A DNA stretch of 40,085 bases from Litchfieldia salsa (GTDB lineage: Bacteria; Bacillota; Bacilli; Bacillales; Bacillaceae_L): the NCBI RefSeq assembly GCF_900104555.1, contig NZ_FNJU01000008.1, positions 1 through 40,085 on the forward strand. The letters run 5' to 3'. Positions 19,790-27,656 of the stretch are shown one piece after another (the first letter of the stretch is position 1; every line of letters begins with the position of its first letter). The notes beneath the pieces were generated by a model. It was not told the origin of the DNA, did no database searches, and saw nothing but the letters and a program-made list of their open reading frames with translations. Position numbers and translations under genes: made by a program.

Positions 19790-20732
19790 ATGCTCTCCCC
19801 CTAAGTAGCATCGTTAAGAAGATCGCACTGCCTATCACTGCCACTGTTACATTTACTGGAATCTCATAAGGATGAATAATGATTCTACCTATAATGTCAC
19901 AAATTAGTAAAAAGACAACCCCTAACAAAGCAGTATGTGGTATCGTTTTACGTAAATTATCTCCTAAATAAAGAGAAACAATATTTGGTACAATGAGACC
20001 TAAAAATGGAATAACACCAACCGTTAAGACAACCGTTGTCGAGATAATGGCCACAAGTATAAGACCAATATTTAGTACTACCTTATAACTTAACCCTAGA
20101 TTTCTAGCAAACTCTTCACCCATTCCCGCAACTGTAAACTTATTAGCATATATATACGCTAAAATTAAAGCTGGAATACTAACGTATAAAAGTTCATAAC
20201 GGCCTGCGATAACTAAAGTAAAGCTTCCCATCAGCCAAGAAGAGAGATTTTGAAGAAGATCAGCTTCATATCCTAGGAAAGTTGTAATAGAGGATAAAAT
20301 ATTCCCATACATAATTCCAATTAAGGGAACGAAAATAACATCCTTAAATTTGATGCGATCCAATATCTGCATAAATACGAATGTTCCTGCTAAAGCAAAG
20401 GCAAAGCTAAAGATAACTTGCTGTGTATAAGTGACATTCGTAAAAAATAGCATTGATATTAAAATACCTAGTTTTGCTGCATCTAATGTCCCCGCAGTTG
20501 TGGGTGAAACAAATTTATTTCGGCTTAAAGATTGCATAATTAAGCCTGCAATACTCATTCCTGCTCCCGCTAGTATAATCGCAATTAATCGTGGGATACG
20601 GCTAATTAGAAAGATGTGTGATTCATCTGATTCCCAATTTAGCAAATCCATTGGCGTTATATTAATTGCTCCAATAAATAGCGAGATGAAAGACAGAATG
20701 ATAGCGGCAATTCCCAATATCCATAATTTCAT
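19782..20732 (-). CDS. yclN: Iron-siderophore ABC importer permease (YclN type)
   Basis: This 316-residue FecCD-type permease has the family segments IPRLIAIILAGAGMSIAGLIMQ, FVSPTTAGTLDAAKLG and GVIPFLGLIVPNIV. It is the first gene of the importer operon. A good Fur box (20893-20907) lies 160 bases upstream, with a second, poorer one and a 16-bp palindrome further out. Together with YclM-like aspartokinase upstream, the order reproduces yclM-yclNOPQ of B. subtilis, with a MarR gene in between. Confidence 0.93.
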   Translation of the reverse strand: MKLWILGIAAIILSFISLFIGAINITPMDLLNWESDESHIFLISRIPRLIAIILAGAGMSIAGLIMQSLSRNKFVSPTTAGTLDAAKLGILISMLFFTNVTYTQQVIFSFAFALAGTFVFMQILDRIKFKDVIFVPLIGIMYGNILSSITTFLGYEADLLQNLSSWLMGSFTLVIAGRYELLYVSIPALILAYIYANKFTVAGMGEEFARNLGLSYKVVLNIGLILVAIISTTVVLTVGVIPFLGLIVPNIVSLYLGDNLRKTIPHTALLGVVFLLICDIIGRIIIHPYEIPVNVTVAVIGSAIFLTMLLRGRAYA

Positions 20733-20892
20733 CTAAAACCCTCATAACTTCATTTATTCTTAATACAACAATTGAAGATCACCAGCAATTCCATGCTAAT
20801 GAGACTCAAATTAAGTCATGAATAAAACTTACTAGATTACTTAATATTCTAGTATCATTGACTCTTCCTTTTTATTACCAAAGTGAAGATAA

Positions 20893-20907
20893 AGATAATC
20901 ATTCTCA
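20893..20907. promoter_or_regulatory. Fur box upstream of yclN-like gene
   Basis: AGATAATCATTCTCA (minus strand TGAGAATGATTATCT) matches 13 of 15 positions of the Fur consensus TGATAATNATTATCA. It is just upstream of the likely yclN promoter. Confidence 0.8.
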
Positions 20908-20949
20908 TTTAATAACAAAAAATAAAAAATGAATGCATCCATTTTTATT

Positions 20950-20965
20950 ACTTGTTTAAACAAGT
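20950..20965. promoter_or_regulatory. Perfect 16-bp palindrome, candidate MarR operator
   Basis: ACTTGTTTAAACAAGT is a perfect palindrome between the two Fur-like sites and 121 bp from the MarR-family gene. Its size and AT-rich centre fit MarR-family operators. The link to that regulator is inference. Confidence 0.5.
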
Positions 20966-20984
20966 TTCTCTTTCACTTTTTAAA

Positions 20985-20999
20985 TGATAGCAATTCTCA
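20985..20999. promoter_or_regulatory. Second Fur-like site between the MarR gene and yclN
   Basis: TGATAGCAATTCTCA, directly followed by TTATCA, matches about 12 of 15 Fur positions on the minus strand. It lies 35 bp upstream of the palindrome at 20950. Confidence 0.55.
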
Positions 21000-21046
21000 T
21001 TATCATCTGTCAATATAAAAGCAAAAAAAATACATTTTTTTGGAAC

Positions 21047-21078
21047 AAAAAAAGGTGAACCGTTTTATGTTCACCTTT
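21047..21078 (-). terminator. Terminator of the MarR-family gene
   Basis: AAAGGTGAAC / GTTCACCTTT is a perfect 10-bp stem (21051-21060 with 21069-21078) with an eight-base loop, followed on the minus strand by a T-tract. It lies just after the stop at 21086. Confidence 0.92.
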
Positions 21079-21085
21079 CATTTTA

Positions 21086-21481
21086 CTATTCAAGATTATC
21101 TCTTATTTGATCAAGCATCTGTAAACAGGTCTGTAATTGTTCTTTACTCATGTTTTGTGTTGCCTGTGATATTGTCTTTAAGGCTAATTTCTCCAGATCT
21201 TCACGTATGTTCTTACTTAAATCAGTCAAGTAAATATGATTAATTCGTCTGTCATTTTCATTCGATTGACGTGTGACTAATTCCTGTTTAAGCATATTAT
21301 CGATTAATCGTGAAATACTTCCCTGGTCTCTTTCAATTTTTATTGCTAATTGAGACTGGGTTAGTCCATCTTGTTCATAAAGCCGACTAAGAACCTGCCA
21401 TTGTTCGTATGAGATTGTATAATTATTTAAGCGGAAATTTTGATTTAACTTACTGTTCATTAATCTTGAAGCATGAAACAA
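21086..21481 (-). CDS. MarR-family transcriptional regulator
   Basis: The winged helix-turn-helix is clear: YTISYEQWQVLSRLYE, LTQSQLAIKIERDQGSISRLIDNML and the wing DRRINHIYLT. From the TTG at 21481 the protein is 131 residues. The same frame continues upstream as KKYSLDESIGYKLFHASRLM, which looks like the normal first helix of MarR proteins, back to a strong SD (GGGGAGAGG, 21533-21541), but no ATG, GTG or TTG occurs between. The real start is therefore uncertain. It lies between aspartokinase and the yclN-like gene, so it may control the importer or itself through the palindrome at 20950. Confidence 0.85.
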   Translation of the reverse strand: MFHASRLMNSKLNQNFRLNNYTISYEQWQVLSRLYEQDGLTQSQLAIKIERDQGSISRLIDNMLKQELVTRQSNENDRRINHIYLTDLSKNIREDLEKLALKTISQATQNMSKEQLQTCLQMLDQIRDNLE

Positions 21482-21612
21482 CTTATAACCAATTGATTCA
21501 TCTAAGGAATACTTTTTGTGTGTGAAGTCTATCCTCTCCCCTCAAAAAAACAACACACAAGGCTATAAATTATTTTATCCTTTTTTCGTATCATAAACAA
21601 TATATCGTCAAA

Positions 21613-22974
21613 TTAAACCGTCACTGGGACAAAAAACTCATGATAAAGAGCTTGAACTGCTCTTGTTTCATCCACTTCTTTAATTCCAAACATCATACTA
21701 ACTTCTGAAGACCCTTGGTTAATCATTTCAATATTGACCCCGGTATCAGCTAATGCCTTCGCTGCTCTAGCAGTTGTCCCAACATTATGGCGCATTCCTT
21801 CCCCAACCACCATAATTAAAGAGAGATTATGCTCGACTCTCACTTCGTCCGCATTTAAATCATGTTTAATTTGAGAAAGAATTTGTTTCTCTGTTTCAGA
21901 ATCAATTTGACCCTGTCTTAAAATTAAGGTAACATCGTCAATTCCAGATGGAATATGTTCATATGATAATCCGTAATCCTCCAATATTTCAAGCAATTTT
22001 CTACCAAAACCAATTTCTCTATTCATTAAATATTTACTAATATAAATACTACAAAAACCTTTATCACTAGCTATTCCAATCACAGGTCCATTTGAATTTT
22101 CCCGCTCATTAACAACTCTTGTTCCAGGAGCGGATGGGTTGTTTGTATTTTTAATATTTACTGGTATACCTGCCCTAAACGCAGGGATTAATGCTTCATC
22201 ATGAAATACAGAGAAACCAGCATAAGATAGTTCACGCATTTCACGGTAGGTTAATTCTTTAATCTCTCTAGGATTTTCAACAATGTTCGGATTGACAGAG
22301 TAGACTGCGTCGACATCTGTAAAGTTTTCATATAAATCAGCCTTTATACCATTTGCTAAAATGGAACCCGTAATATCAGATCCACTTCTTGAAAAAGTAA
22401 GCACATCCCCACCTTTTGTATAACCGAAAAAGCCTGGGAAGATGAGAATTCCGTCACGTTCTCTCAATTTATATAATTGTTCATATGACTCTGGGAGAAC
22501 CTGTGCATGTCCTGGTTCATCACTTACAAATAGCCCTGCATCTTTCGGATTAACATATTGAGCATCCACTCCTTGATGTTGGAAATAAGCTGCAATTAAT
22601 TTCGCATTATTATCCTCACCACTAGCTTTTATTGCATCAATAAAACGATCTGGTCTACTTTTGTCAGCTTTTAGTAAGTTTTCTAAATCTTCCTTAATTG
22701 TTTCAATTATTTGATCTGAAAGCTGAAGCTCTTCAGCAATACCTTTGTACCTCTCCACCACGGTCTGAAATAGCTCATCTGCATTCTCTCCAGTTAAGTG
22801 GCACTGAGCCAAACTAATTAATAAATCCGTAACTTTAATGTCGTCTGAGTAACGCTTACCAGGAGCAGATACTACAACAATTTTCCTAGCTGAATCTGAT
22901 AATACAATTTTAAGTACTTTTTCCAATTGTTCTCCCGATGAAAGAGAACTCCCACCAAACTTTACAACCTTCAT
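21613..22974 (-). CDS. yclM: Aspartokinase (YclM/ThrD type, class III)
   Basis: This 453-residue protein starts MKVVKFGGSSLSSGEQ, the typical kinase N-terminus. The catalytic domain contains SGEDNNAKLIAAYF and FSRSGSDITGSILA. Two C-terminal ACT domains follow (about 305-453; GRKLLEILEDYGLSYEHIPSG and VNIEMINQGSSEVSMMFGI). It catalyses the first step of lysine, threonine and methionine synthesis. Length and position next to yclNOPQ match B. subtilis YclM. No lysine riboswitch or T-box is visible in the 228 bases upstream, so control is probably by amino-acid binding to the ACT domains. Confidence 0.93.
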   Translation of the reverse strand: MKVVKFGGSSLSSGEQLEKVLKIVLSDSARKIVVVSAPGKRYSDDIKVTDLLISLAQCHLTGENADELFQTVVERYKGIAEELQLSDQIIETIKEDLENLLKADKSRPDRFIDAIKASGEDNNAKLIAAYFQHQGVDAQYVNPKDAGLFVSDEPGHAQVLPESYEQLYKLRERDGILIFPGFFGYTKGGDVLTFSRSGSDITGSILANGIKADLYENFTDVDAVYSVNPNIVENPREIKELTYREMRELSYAGFSVFHDEALIPAFRAGIPVNIKNTNNPSAPGTRVVNERENSNGPVIGIASDKGFCSIYISKYLMNREIGFGRKLLEILEDYGLSYEHIPSGIDDVTLILRQGQIDSETEKQILSQIKHDLNADEVRVEHNLSLIMVVGEGMRHNVGTTARAAKALADTGVNIEMINQGSSEVSMMFGIKEVDETRAVQALYHEFFVPVTV

Positions 22975-23144
22975 CCATACATCCCCTAAGTTTAATATTT
23001 TCAGTTAATTTTAGTATCTATTATTACTCTTTTCTTCATAAGAAGCAAGTACTTTTTCCCTCTAAGGAAGACAACTGTATTTACAGAAAGGACACACCAC
23101 GAGAAGCCTAGTAGGATAGGATGTTTGATGTTCACATTTCATTT

Positions 23145-23173
23145 TTATCAATTTTATTTATTTCTGATATGAT
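23145..23173 (+). promoter_or_regulatory. Promoter of the 2-hydroxyacid dehydrogenase gene
   Basis: TTATCA (23145-23150) and TATGAT (23168-23173) are spaced by 17 bases. The -10 is preceded by TGA, giving an extended -10. An AGGAGG site follows before the ATG. Confidence 0.6.
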
Positions 23174-23202
23174 AGTAATACATTACACATAGGAGGTCGA
23201 AT

Positions 23203-24162
23203 ATGGCTCAAAAACTAATCATTACACATGATCTTGATGAAAGATTAAAAAGATCAATTATGGAAATCATACCAAACTGGGATGTAATTATCAGTAAGGA
23301 TCCCACTTCATGGGAAAGTCACCTGAAGGATGCAGAAATTATTGCGGGATGGAAAAAAGAAATCGCACACACTTGTATACATAATCAAGCCGAATTGAAA
23401 TGGTTGCAAGCATGGAGTGCTGGAGTAAACAGTCTTCCTCTTAGAGAAATGGAGAATAGAGGAATGATTATTACCACAGCGAACGGTGTTCATGCATATC
23501 CGATCTCAGAGACAATCTTTGCGCTATTGTTAGGCTTGATCCGAAAGATTAATGAATATGTCCGTAATCAAGAAAAGAAAACATGGCATCATTCGAACAT
23601 TAAAGGTGAAATACATGAGAAGACAATTGGAATCCTTGGGGTTGGCGCAATTGGTAAAGAAACTGCTAAAATCGCAAAAGCATTTGGAATGCATGTGATT
23701 GGTTTCCGTCATTCTGGTAAATCTGAACAATATGTAGATCAAATGTACACATTAGCTCAATTGAATGATATGCTTCCACACTGTGATTTTGTCGTCATTA
23801 CCCTTCCTTTGACAGATGAAACCTATCAATTATTTGGATCAAAACAGTTTAGTTTAATGAAGACTTCTGCTTTATTAGTCAATATAGGTAGGGGTGAAAT
23901 CGTAATTGAGGAAGAACTGATACAAGCTTTAGAACAAGGTCAAATTGCAGGTGCCGGTCTTGATGTGTTCGAGAAAGAGCCTCTTCCCCAAGATAATCCG
24001 TTATGGGAACTAAATAATGTCATTATTACACCTCATACATCAGGAGCAACTGAATATTACAATCAACGGGTTATTGAGGATATCTTTATTCCTAATTTGA
24101 AGAATTACCTAAAAGGGCAAAAACCTTCAATAAATCTATTGGATTATAATAAAGGGTACTAA
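23203..24162 (+). CDS. D-isomer-specific 2-hydroxyacid dehydrogenase
   Basis: This 319-residue NAD(P)-dependent oxidoreductase shows the nucleotide-binding motif ILGVGAIG (about 144-151) and the catalytic triad Arg230 (NIGRGEIV), Glu259 (DVFEKEPLP) and His278 (ITPHTSG). A strong AGGAGG lies seven bases before the ATG. It is monocistronic, between convergent and divergent neighbours. The substrate could be a glyoxylate/hydroxypyruvate- or phosphoglycerate-like acid; the sequence does not decide. Confidence 0.9.
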   Translation: MAQKLIITHDLDERLKRSIMEIIPNWDVIISKDPTSWESHLKDAEIIAGWKKEIAHTCIHNQAELKWLQAWSAGVNSLPLREMENRGMIITTANGVHAYPISETIFALLLGLIRKINEYVRNQEKKTWHHSNIKGEIHEKTIGILGVGAIGKETAKIAKAFGMHVIGFRHSGKSEQYVDQMYTLAQLNDMLPHCDFVVITLPLTDETYQLFGSKQFSLMKTSALLVNIGRGEIVIEEELIQALEQGQIAGAGLDVFEKEPLPQDNPLWELNNVIITPHTSGATEYYNQRVIEDIFIPNLKNYLKGQKPSINLLDYNKGY

Positions 24163-24175
24163 AGAGGATATTAAA

Positions 24176-24222
24176 CAGACACTTCACAAGAAAATTGTTG
24201 GTTATTTCCAATGAAGTGTCTG
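24176..24222. terminator. Hairpin between convergent dehydrogenase and FNT genes
   Basis: CAGACACTTCA (24176-24186) and TGAAGTGTCTG (24212-24222) form a perfect 11-bp stem with a 25-base loop. Both sides are only weakly U-rich. It lies between two converging stops and probably terminates both. Confidence 0.65.
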
Positions 24223-24228
24223 CCTCTT

Positions 24229-25068
24229 TCACCTTTTACTTTCTCTCAAAAAGGCTATTGGATTCTCTTCTATACTATTTTTTGTGATTTTTTCGCTCTT
24301 TTGATTGCTCAGATAAGCCATCCAATAAATTCCAGCCACAAAGATTCCTCCACCAACCGCATTACCTAAGAAAACTGGAACAAAATTCTGAATAAATTGT
24401 AACCATGTCAAAACTCCGGCAAAAATGGCTGCAGGAATAAGGAACATATTCGCTACTACGTGTTGAAACCCTATGGCCACAAATGCCATGGTAGGAAACC
24501 ATATCCCAAGTATTTTGCCACCAATATCCTTTGACCCATAAGATAACCATACCGCAGACGCTACCAGCCAATTACAGCCGATACCAGAAACAAATGCCTG
24601 AAGAAAACTAACATGAACTTTATGTTCTGCTAGATTAAGAGTCATTGCTAAATAAGGTTCTTGCTCAGTTAAGCCAACAATATGGCCAAAGAAATAGGCT
24701 ACGAAAAGTGCACCTATAAAGTTGCTACTTGTAATAAGTGCGATGTTAGTTATTACTTGCTTTGTATTTATTTGCTTAGCCATCCTCGCTAAAGGTACAG
24801 CCATCATATTTCCTGTTAAAAGCTCTCCTCCTCCAATTAATACGAGGATTAATCCTACTGGGAAAAGGGAAGCACCGATAAAGGTAGAAAAGCTTCCCCA
24901 ATCAGTTGGTAAATTTGCTGTAACTCTAATATATAAAAGAAAACCTAACGCGATAAATGCTCCTGCCTGAAAACCTAGAATGACAGATTCAATCCATTGT
25001 AAGTTTGCCTTTTTATATCCTGATTCAACAGTATATCTTGCAATTTCTTGGGGCTTATAAAAACCCAT
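24229..25068 (-). CDS. ywcJ: Formate/nitrite transporter (FNT) family channel, YwcJ-like
   Basis: This 279-residue membrane protein has six helices and the FNT landmarks: GGGELLTGNMM in the broken helix with the conserved Thr, GIGCNWLVASAVWLSYG, and the pore His in VAIGFQHVVANMF. The family moves formate, nitrite or related small anions. A probable Rex site overlaps its promoter, as expected for YwcJ, a remembered Rex-regulated gene of B. subtilis. That suggests expression at high NADH, meaning low oxygen or fermentation. The exact anion is not predictable. Confidence 0.9.
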   Translation of the reverse strand: MGFYKPQEIARYTVESGYKKANLQWIESVILGFQAGAFIALGFLLYIRVTANLPTDWGSFSTFIGASLFPVGLILVLIGGGELLTGNMMAVPLARMAKQINTKQVITNIALITSSNFIGALFVAYFFGHIVGLTEQEPYLAMTLNLAEHKVHVSFLQAFVSGIGCNWLVASAVWLSYGSKDIGGKILGIWFPTMAFVAIGFQHVVANMFLIPAAIFAGVLTWLQFIQNFVPVFLGNAVGGGIFVAGIYWMAYLSNQKSEKITKNSIEENPIAFLRESKR

Positions 25069-25109
25069 GTAATCAAATCCCTTCTTACAAGTTAACTCAC
25101 TATATAACC

Positions 25110-25115
25110 ATTATA
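25110..25115 (-). promoter_or_regulatory. -10 element of the FNT gene
   Basis: TATAAT on the minus strand lies 42 bases upstream of the start codon, with no good -35. The expected -35 position (about 25133-25138) lies inside the Rex-like box. Confidence 0.6.
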
Positions 25116-25126
25116 TAGAAAAATCT

Positions 25127-25144
25127 TTGTGAAATAGTGAACAA
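25127..25144. promoter_or_regulatory. Probable Rex operator of the FNT gene
   Basis: TTGTGAAATAGTGAACAA matches 12 of 14 fixed positions of the Rex consensus TTGTGAA-N4-TTCACAA. It covers the -35 region of the FNT promoter. Rex senses NADH/NAD+ and leaves DNA when NADH rises. Confidence 0.65.
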
Positions 25145-25302
25145 TTTTTAACTTTTTACGAAATTATATAGGGAGGAAATTACCCTTAAAGGCTAACACA
25201 CCAAACTGTAATTTTTAGTATAAATATGATAAGTGGACATTTAAAAAGATTTACTTTGGGTAAAAATAAAGAAGTAGTATTACTTTAGAACGGAGGGTTA
25301 AA

Positions 25303-25791
25303 TTGACAGAAAAGGTGTTTTACCCGAATACCAAAGGGATTTTGAAGACCATGGGAATCGTTTATTTAATTGTAGCTGTTTTCGGTAGTGTCTTAAACAC
25401 ATATGATCAATCAAATGTCCGAGAATGGACTCTTTTTTTAAAAGTCAGTTTAATTTATATTTTCTGCTGCAGCAGCCTTTATTTTTTAATTAAGAGCCAA
25501 CGAATTATTTTAAATGAAAAAGAGTTAATTTTAAAATTGGCTGGTATGAAAAGACATCATATCTTACTTTCTAGAATCGGGGAGATACGGAAAGGGAAAA
25601 TGAACGGCTCTCCTATTATTGAAATTATAGTAAAAAATGAACAACATAAAAGGATTTATCCACTTCCATTCCTCCCCTTTCAATTGAACTGGGAAGAAAT
25701 GCTTCAACACATAGGAACGATTTGTGGAAAAGAAGTAGTCGGGGAAATGACACTAAAAAGAGAAAAAGGGGAATTACGAACATGGGAGTAG
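25303..25791 (+). CDS. Small two-helix membrane protein with PH-like cytoplasmic domain, unknown function
   Basis: This 162-residue protein starts at TTG after GGAGGG. Two hydrophobic helices (about 13-30 and 45-62) are followed by a cytoplasmic beta-rich segment (RIILNEKELILKL ... HILLSRIGEIRKG) that resembles the bacterial PH-like domains of many small Bacillus membrane proteins. It is divergent from the FNT gene and convergent with the histidine kinase. I do not recognise a named orthologue and assign no function. Confidence 0.75.
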   Translation: MTEKVFYPNTKGILKTMGIVYLIVAVFGSVLNTYDQSNVREWTLFLKVSLIYIFCCSSLYFLIKSQRIILNEKELILKLAGMKRHHILLSRIGEIRKGKMNGSPIIEIIVKNEQHKRIYPLPFLPFQLNWEEMLQHIGTICGKEVVGEMTLKREKGELRTWE

Positions 25792-25826
25792 ATTATCTTT
25801 ATACTAAAAGCTACAAAAAATAAAAT

Positions 25827-25854
25827 GGGTGCCCTATTTTTACACATGGCACCC
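25827..25854. terminator. Bidirectional terminator between PH-like gene and histidine kinase
   Basis: GGGTGCC (25827-25833) and GGCACCC (25848-25854) form a stem between two converging stops. T-rich sequence follows on both strands, stronger on the minus strand (ATTTTATTTTTT). Confidence 0.75.
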
Positions 25855-25858
25855 TTTC

Positions 25859-27646
25859 CTATAATTTAATTGGTAGTGTAATGATAAACGTTGTACCCTT
25901 CTCAGAAGTTTCAAACACAGCAATTTCCCCTCCATGATTTTCAACAATCCTTTGAACGATTGTTAACCCTAAGCCTGTTCCACTTTCCTTTGAGCTAGAA
26001 AATGGCTCAAATAGCGAAGTTTTCATGTGATCCTGTATTCCGGGTCCACTATCTTTGATATACAATTGATACCTTTGGGGAGTAGTCTTTGAGTATATAT
26101 TGATTGTGCCTTTCCCATCCATGGCATCTAAACTATTGCGAATGAGATTGTAAATTGCTTGTTTAATCTGTTTACTGTCAACATATAACCTCTGGTCATC
26201 AAAGTCAGTGATAAATTTAACTTCCTCATGGTCAAATAAGTGTTCCATTAGTGGAAGTACCTCATTGAAGATATTAATTACACTTACCTCTCTTAGAACT
26301 GGTGCCCCTGGCTTTGCCTGAAGTAACATCTCTTCAACAATTAGGTTTATACGATCTATTTCTTTAATTAACAAAGCTAGATGGAATTGTTCTCTATCCT
26401 TTTCAGAAAAGGTTTGATTCATTAGCGATAAGAAGCCATGGATAACGGCTAAAGGGTTTCTAATTTCATGCGCTGCCCCTGCTGCGATTTCTCCAACTAA
26501 TGCTAACTTTTCTGATTGATGCATTCGCTTCTCTAATTCAGCATTCTCTGTAATATCTATAAAATAAAAGATTCTCCCAATCCCTGTCTTATCTTGATCA
26601 AGAAGTTCTGAATGAGAAAATAAAAATTCAGACTTTCCTTTTACCGTCTCATAAGATACTTTTTTGTTTTTACATAACTGTTGTGTTGAGATGAGATTCC
26701 AAAATTCTTGATTCTCATTGCAGTGGATCTCTTTATTATTCAAACGAGATTCATCTATTTGAAGGAGTGCCTTTCCTGATGTATTGAGAGACATTAATGA
26801 TGTTTTGTAATCTAACACAATAATTCCAACTGGTAAAGAGTCAAGAATCTGCTCTCGATAGGTTTTGTCAGACAGAATGGTTAGAAAGGACTCTTCTAAC
26901 TTAATTGACATTTGGTTGATTGAGCTTGTTAAATGCTCTAATTCAATCTGACTTTTCCCCTCAATTGTTAATCCATATTCTCCATTTGCTATTCTGTCTA
27001 CTTTACTAACCATTGCTTCTACCGGTCTTGTTAAACTAGCACTAATACGATATGCAGCTATAATTGATATAGTAACAGATAATACAGTTAACGTCAGTAA
27101 TAGCCATAAAGACTGCTCAATAATAACTGAGAACTTATCTGTATGGTTATTTAGAGAATTAATTGTTTCTTTTAGCTTGTCTGATATTTTTTGTTTCATG
27201 ATGTACAGCTGGGGAAAGTAATCTTGCTCAATGTATGTTTTTGCTTCTCCCACTTCACCAAATAAGATAAGATATTGAGCATTATTTACAATCATAAAAT
27301 CCAGTAAATCTAGCTCTCTTTTATACGAAAGAAGTGTGTCTGGAATCTCCCCTTCAATTTGTTCCTCTTCGTGTTGAGGATTTTCAAAGAGATTCGAGGA
27401 AAGGGTTGGTGAATTCCCAGATAAATAATCTCCAACAATAAATTCTTTTATCATTAGTTCTTTCTCCCAATGGGAAAGCCACACCATTTCTGGAATATTC
27501 TCATCCTTAATCATCGTACTAACAGAATTAATCGAATCAATCTTCTGAACTAGAAAAAGTGAAAAGCCGCTTAATAGTATGATGATTGTTAAAAGAACAG
27601 ATAGTATTTTACTTTGGAATGACATATCTTTACTTAATCCTCTCAA
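25859..27646 (-). CDS. Membrane sensor histidine kinase (HAMP-PAS-HisKA-HATPase)
   Basis: This 595-residue kinase has a first membrane helix (about 12-34), an extracytoplasmic domain (35-177), a second helix (178-198), HAMP (about 199-255) and PAS (about 260-370). HisKA carries phospho-His393 in AAGAAHEIRNPLAV. The HATPase shows NLIRNSLDAMDG, DSGPGI and GTGLGLTIV. The frame runs up to 27754, inside the preceding gene. I choose the TTG at 27646, which follows GAGGGAG by five bases; ATG 27625 is the alternative. It is 10 bases downstream of the Med/BMP-like gene, so that protein is the likely input partner. No response regulator is near. The PAS-HisKA arrangement resembles sporulation-type kinases, but the target is unknown. 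Confidence 0.9.
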   Translation of the reverse strand: MRGLSKDMSFQSKILSVLLTIIILLSGFSLFLVQKIDSINSVSTMIKDENIPEMVWLSHWEKELMIKEFIVGDYLSGNSPTLSSNLFENPQHEEEQIEGEIPDTLLSYKRELDLLDFMIVNNAQYLILFGEVGEAKTYIEQDYFPQLYIMKQKISDKLKETINSLNNHTDKFSVIIEQSLWLLLTLTVLSVTISIIAAYRISASLTRPVEAMVSKVDRIANGEYGLTIEGKSQIELEHLTSSINQMSIKLEESFLTILSDKTYREQILDSLPVGIIVLDYKTSLMSLNTSGKALLQIDESRLNNKEIHCNENQEFWNLISTQQLCKNKKVSYETVKGKSEFLFSHSELLDQDKTGIGRIFYFIDITENAELEKRMHQSEKLALVGEIAAGAAHEIRNPLAVIHGFLSLMNQTFSEKDREQFHLALLIKEIDRINLIVEEMLLQAKPGAPVLREVSVINIFNEVLPLMEHLFDHEEVKFITDFDDQRLYVDSKQIKQAIYNLIRNSLDAMDGKGTINIYSKTTPQRYQLYIKDSGPGIQDHMKTSLFEPFSSSKESGTGLGLTIVQRIVENHGGEIAVFETSEKGTTFIITLPIKL

Positions 27647-27656
27647 ACGATCTCCC

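Noticed and set aside
16727-22974. Complete siderophore biosynthesis and uptake island
   Set aside because: Only import genes are present; no synthetase genes of the asb, dhb or similar types occur in the window, so only uptake is claimed.
22975-23202. Lysine riboswitch or T-box for the aspartokinase gene
   Set aside because: None of the conserved blocks (for example the T-box TGGNACCGCG-type bulge sequence) is present in the upstream region.
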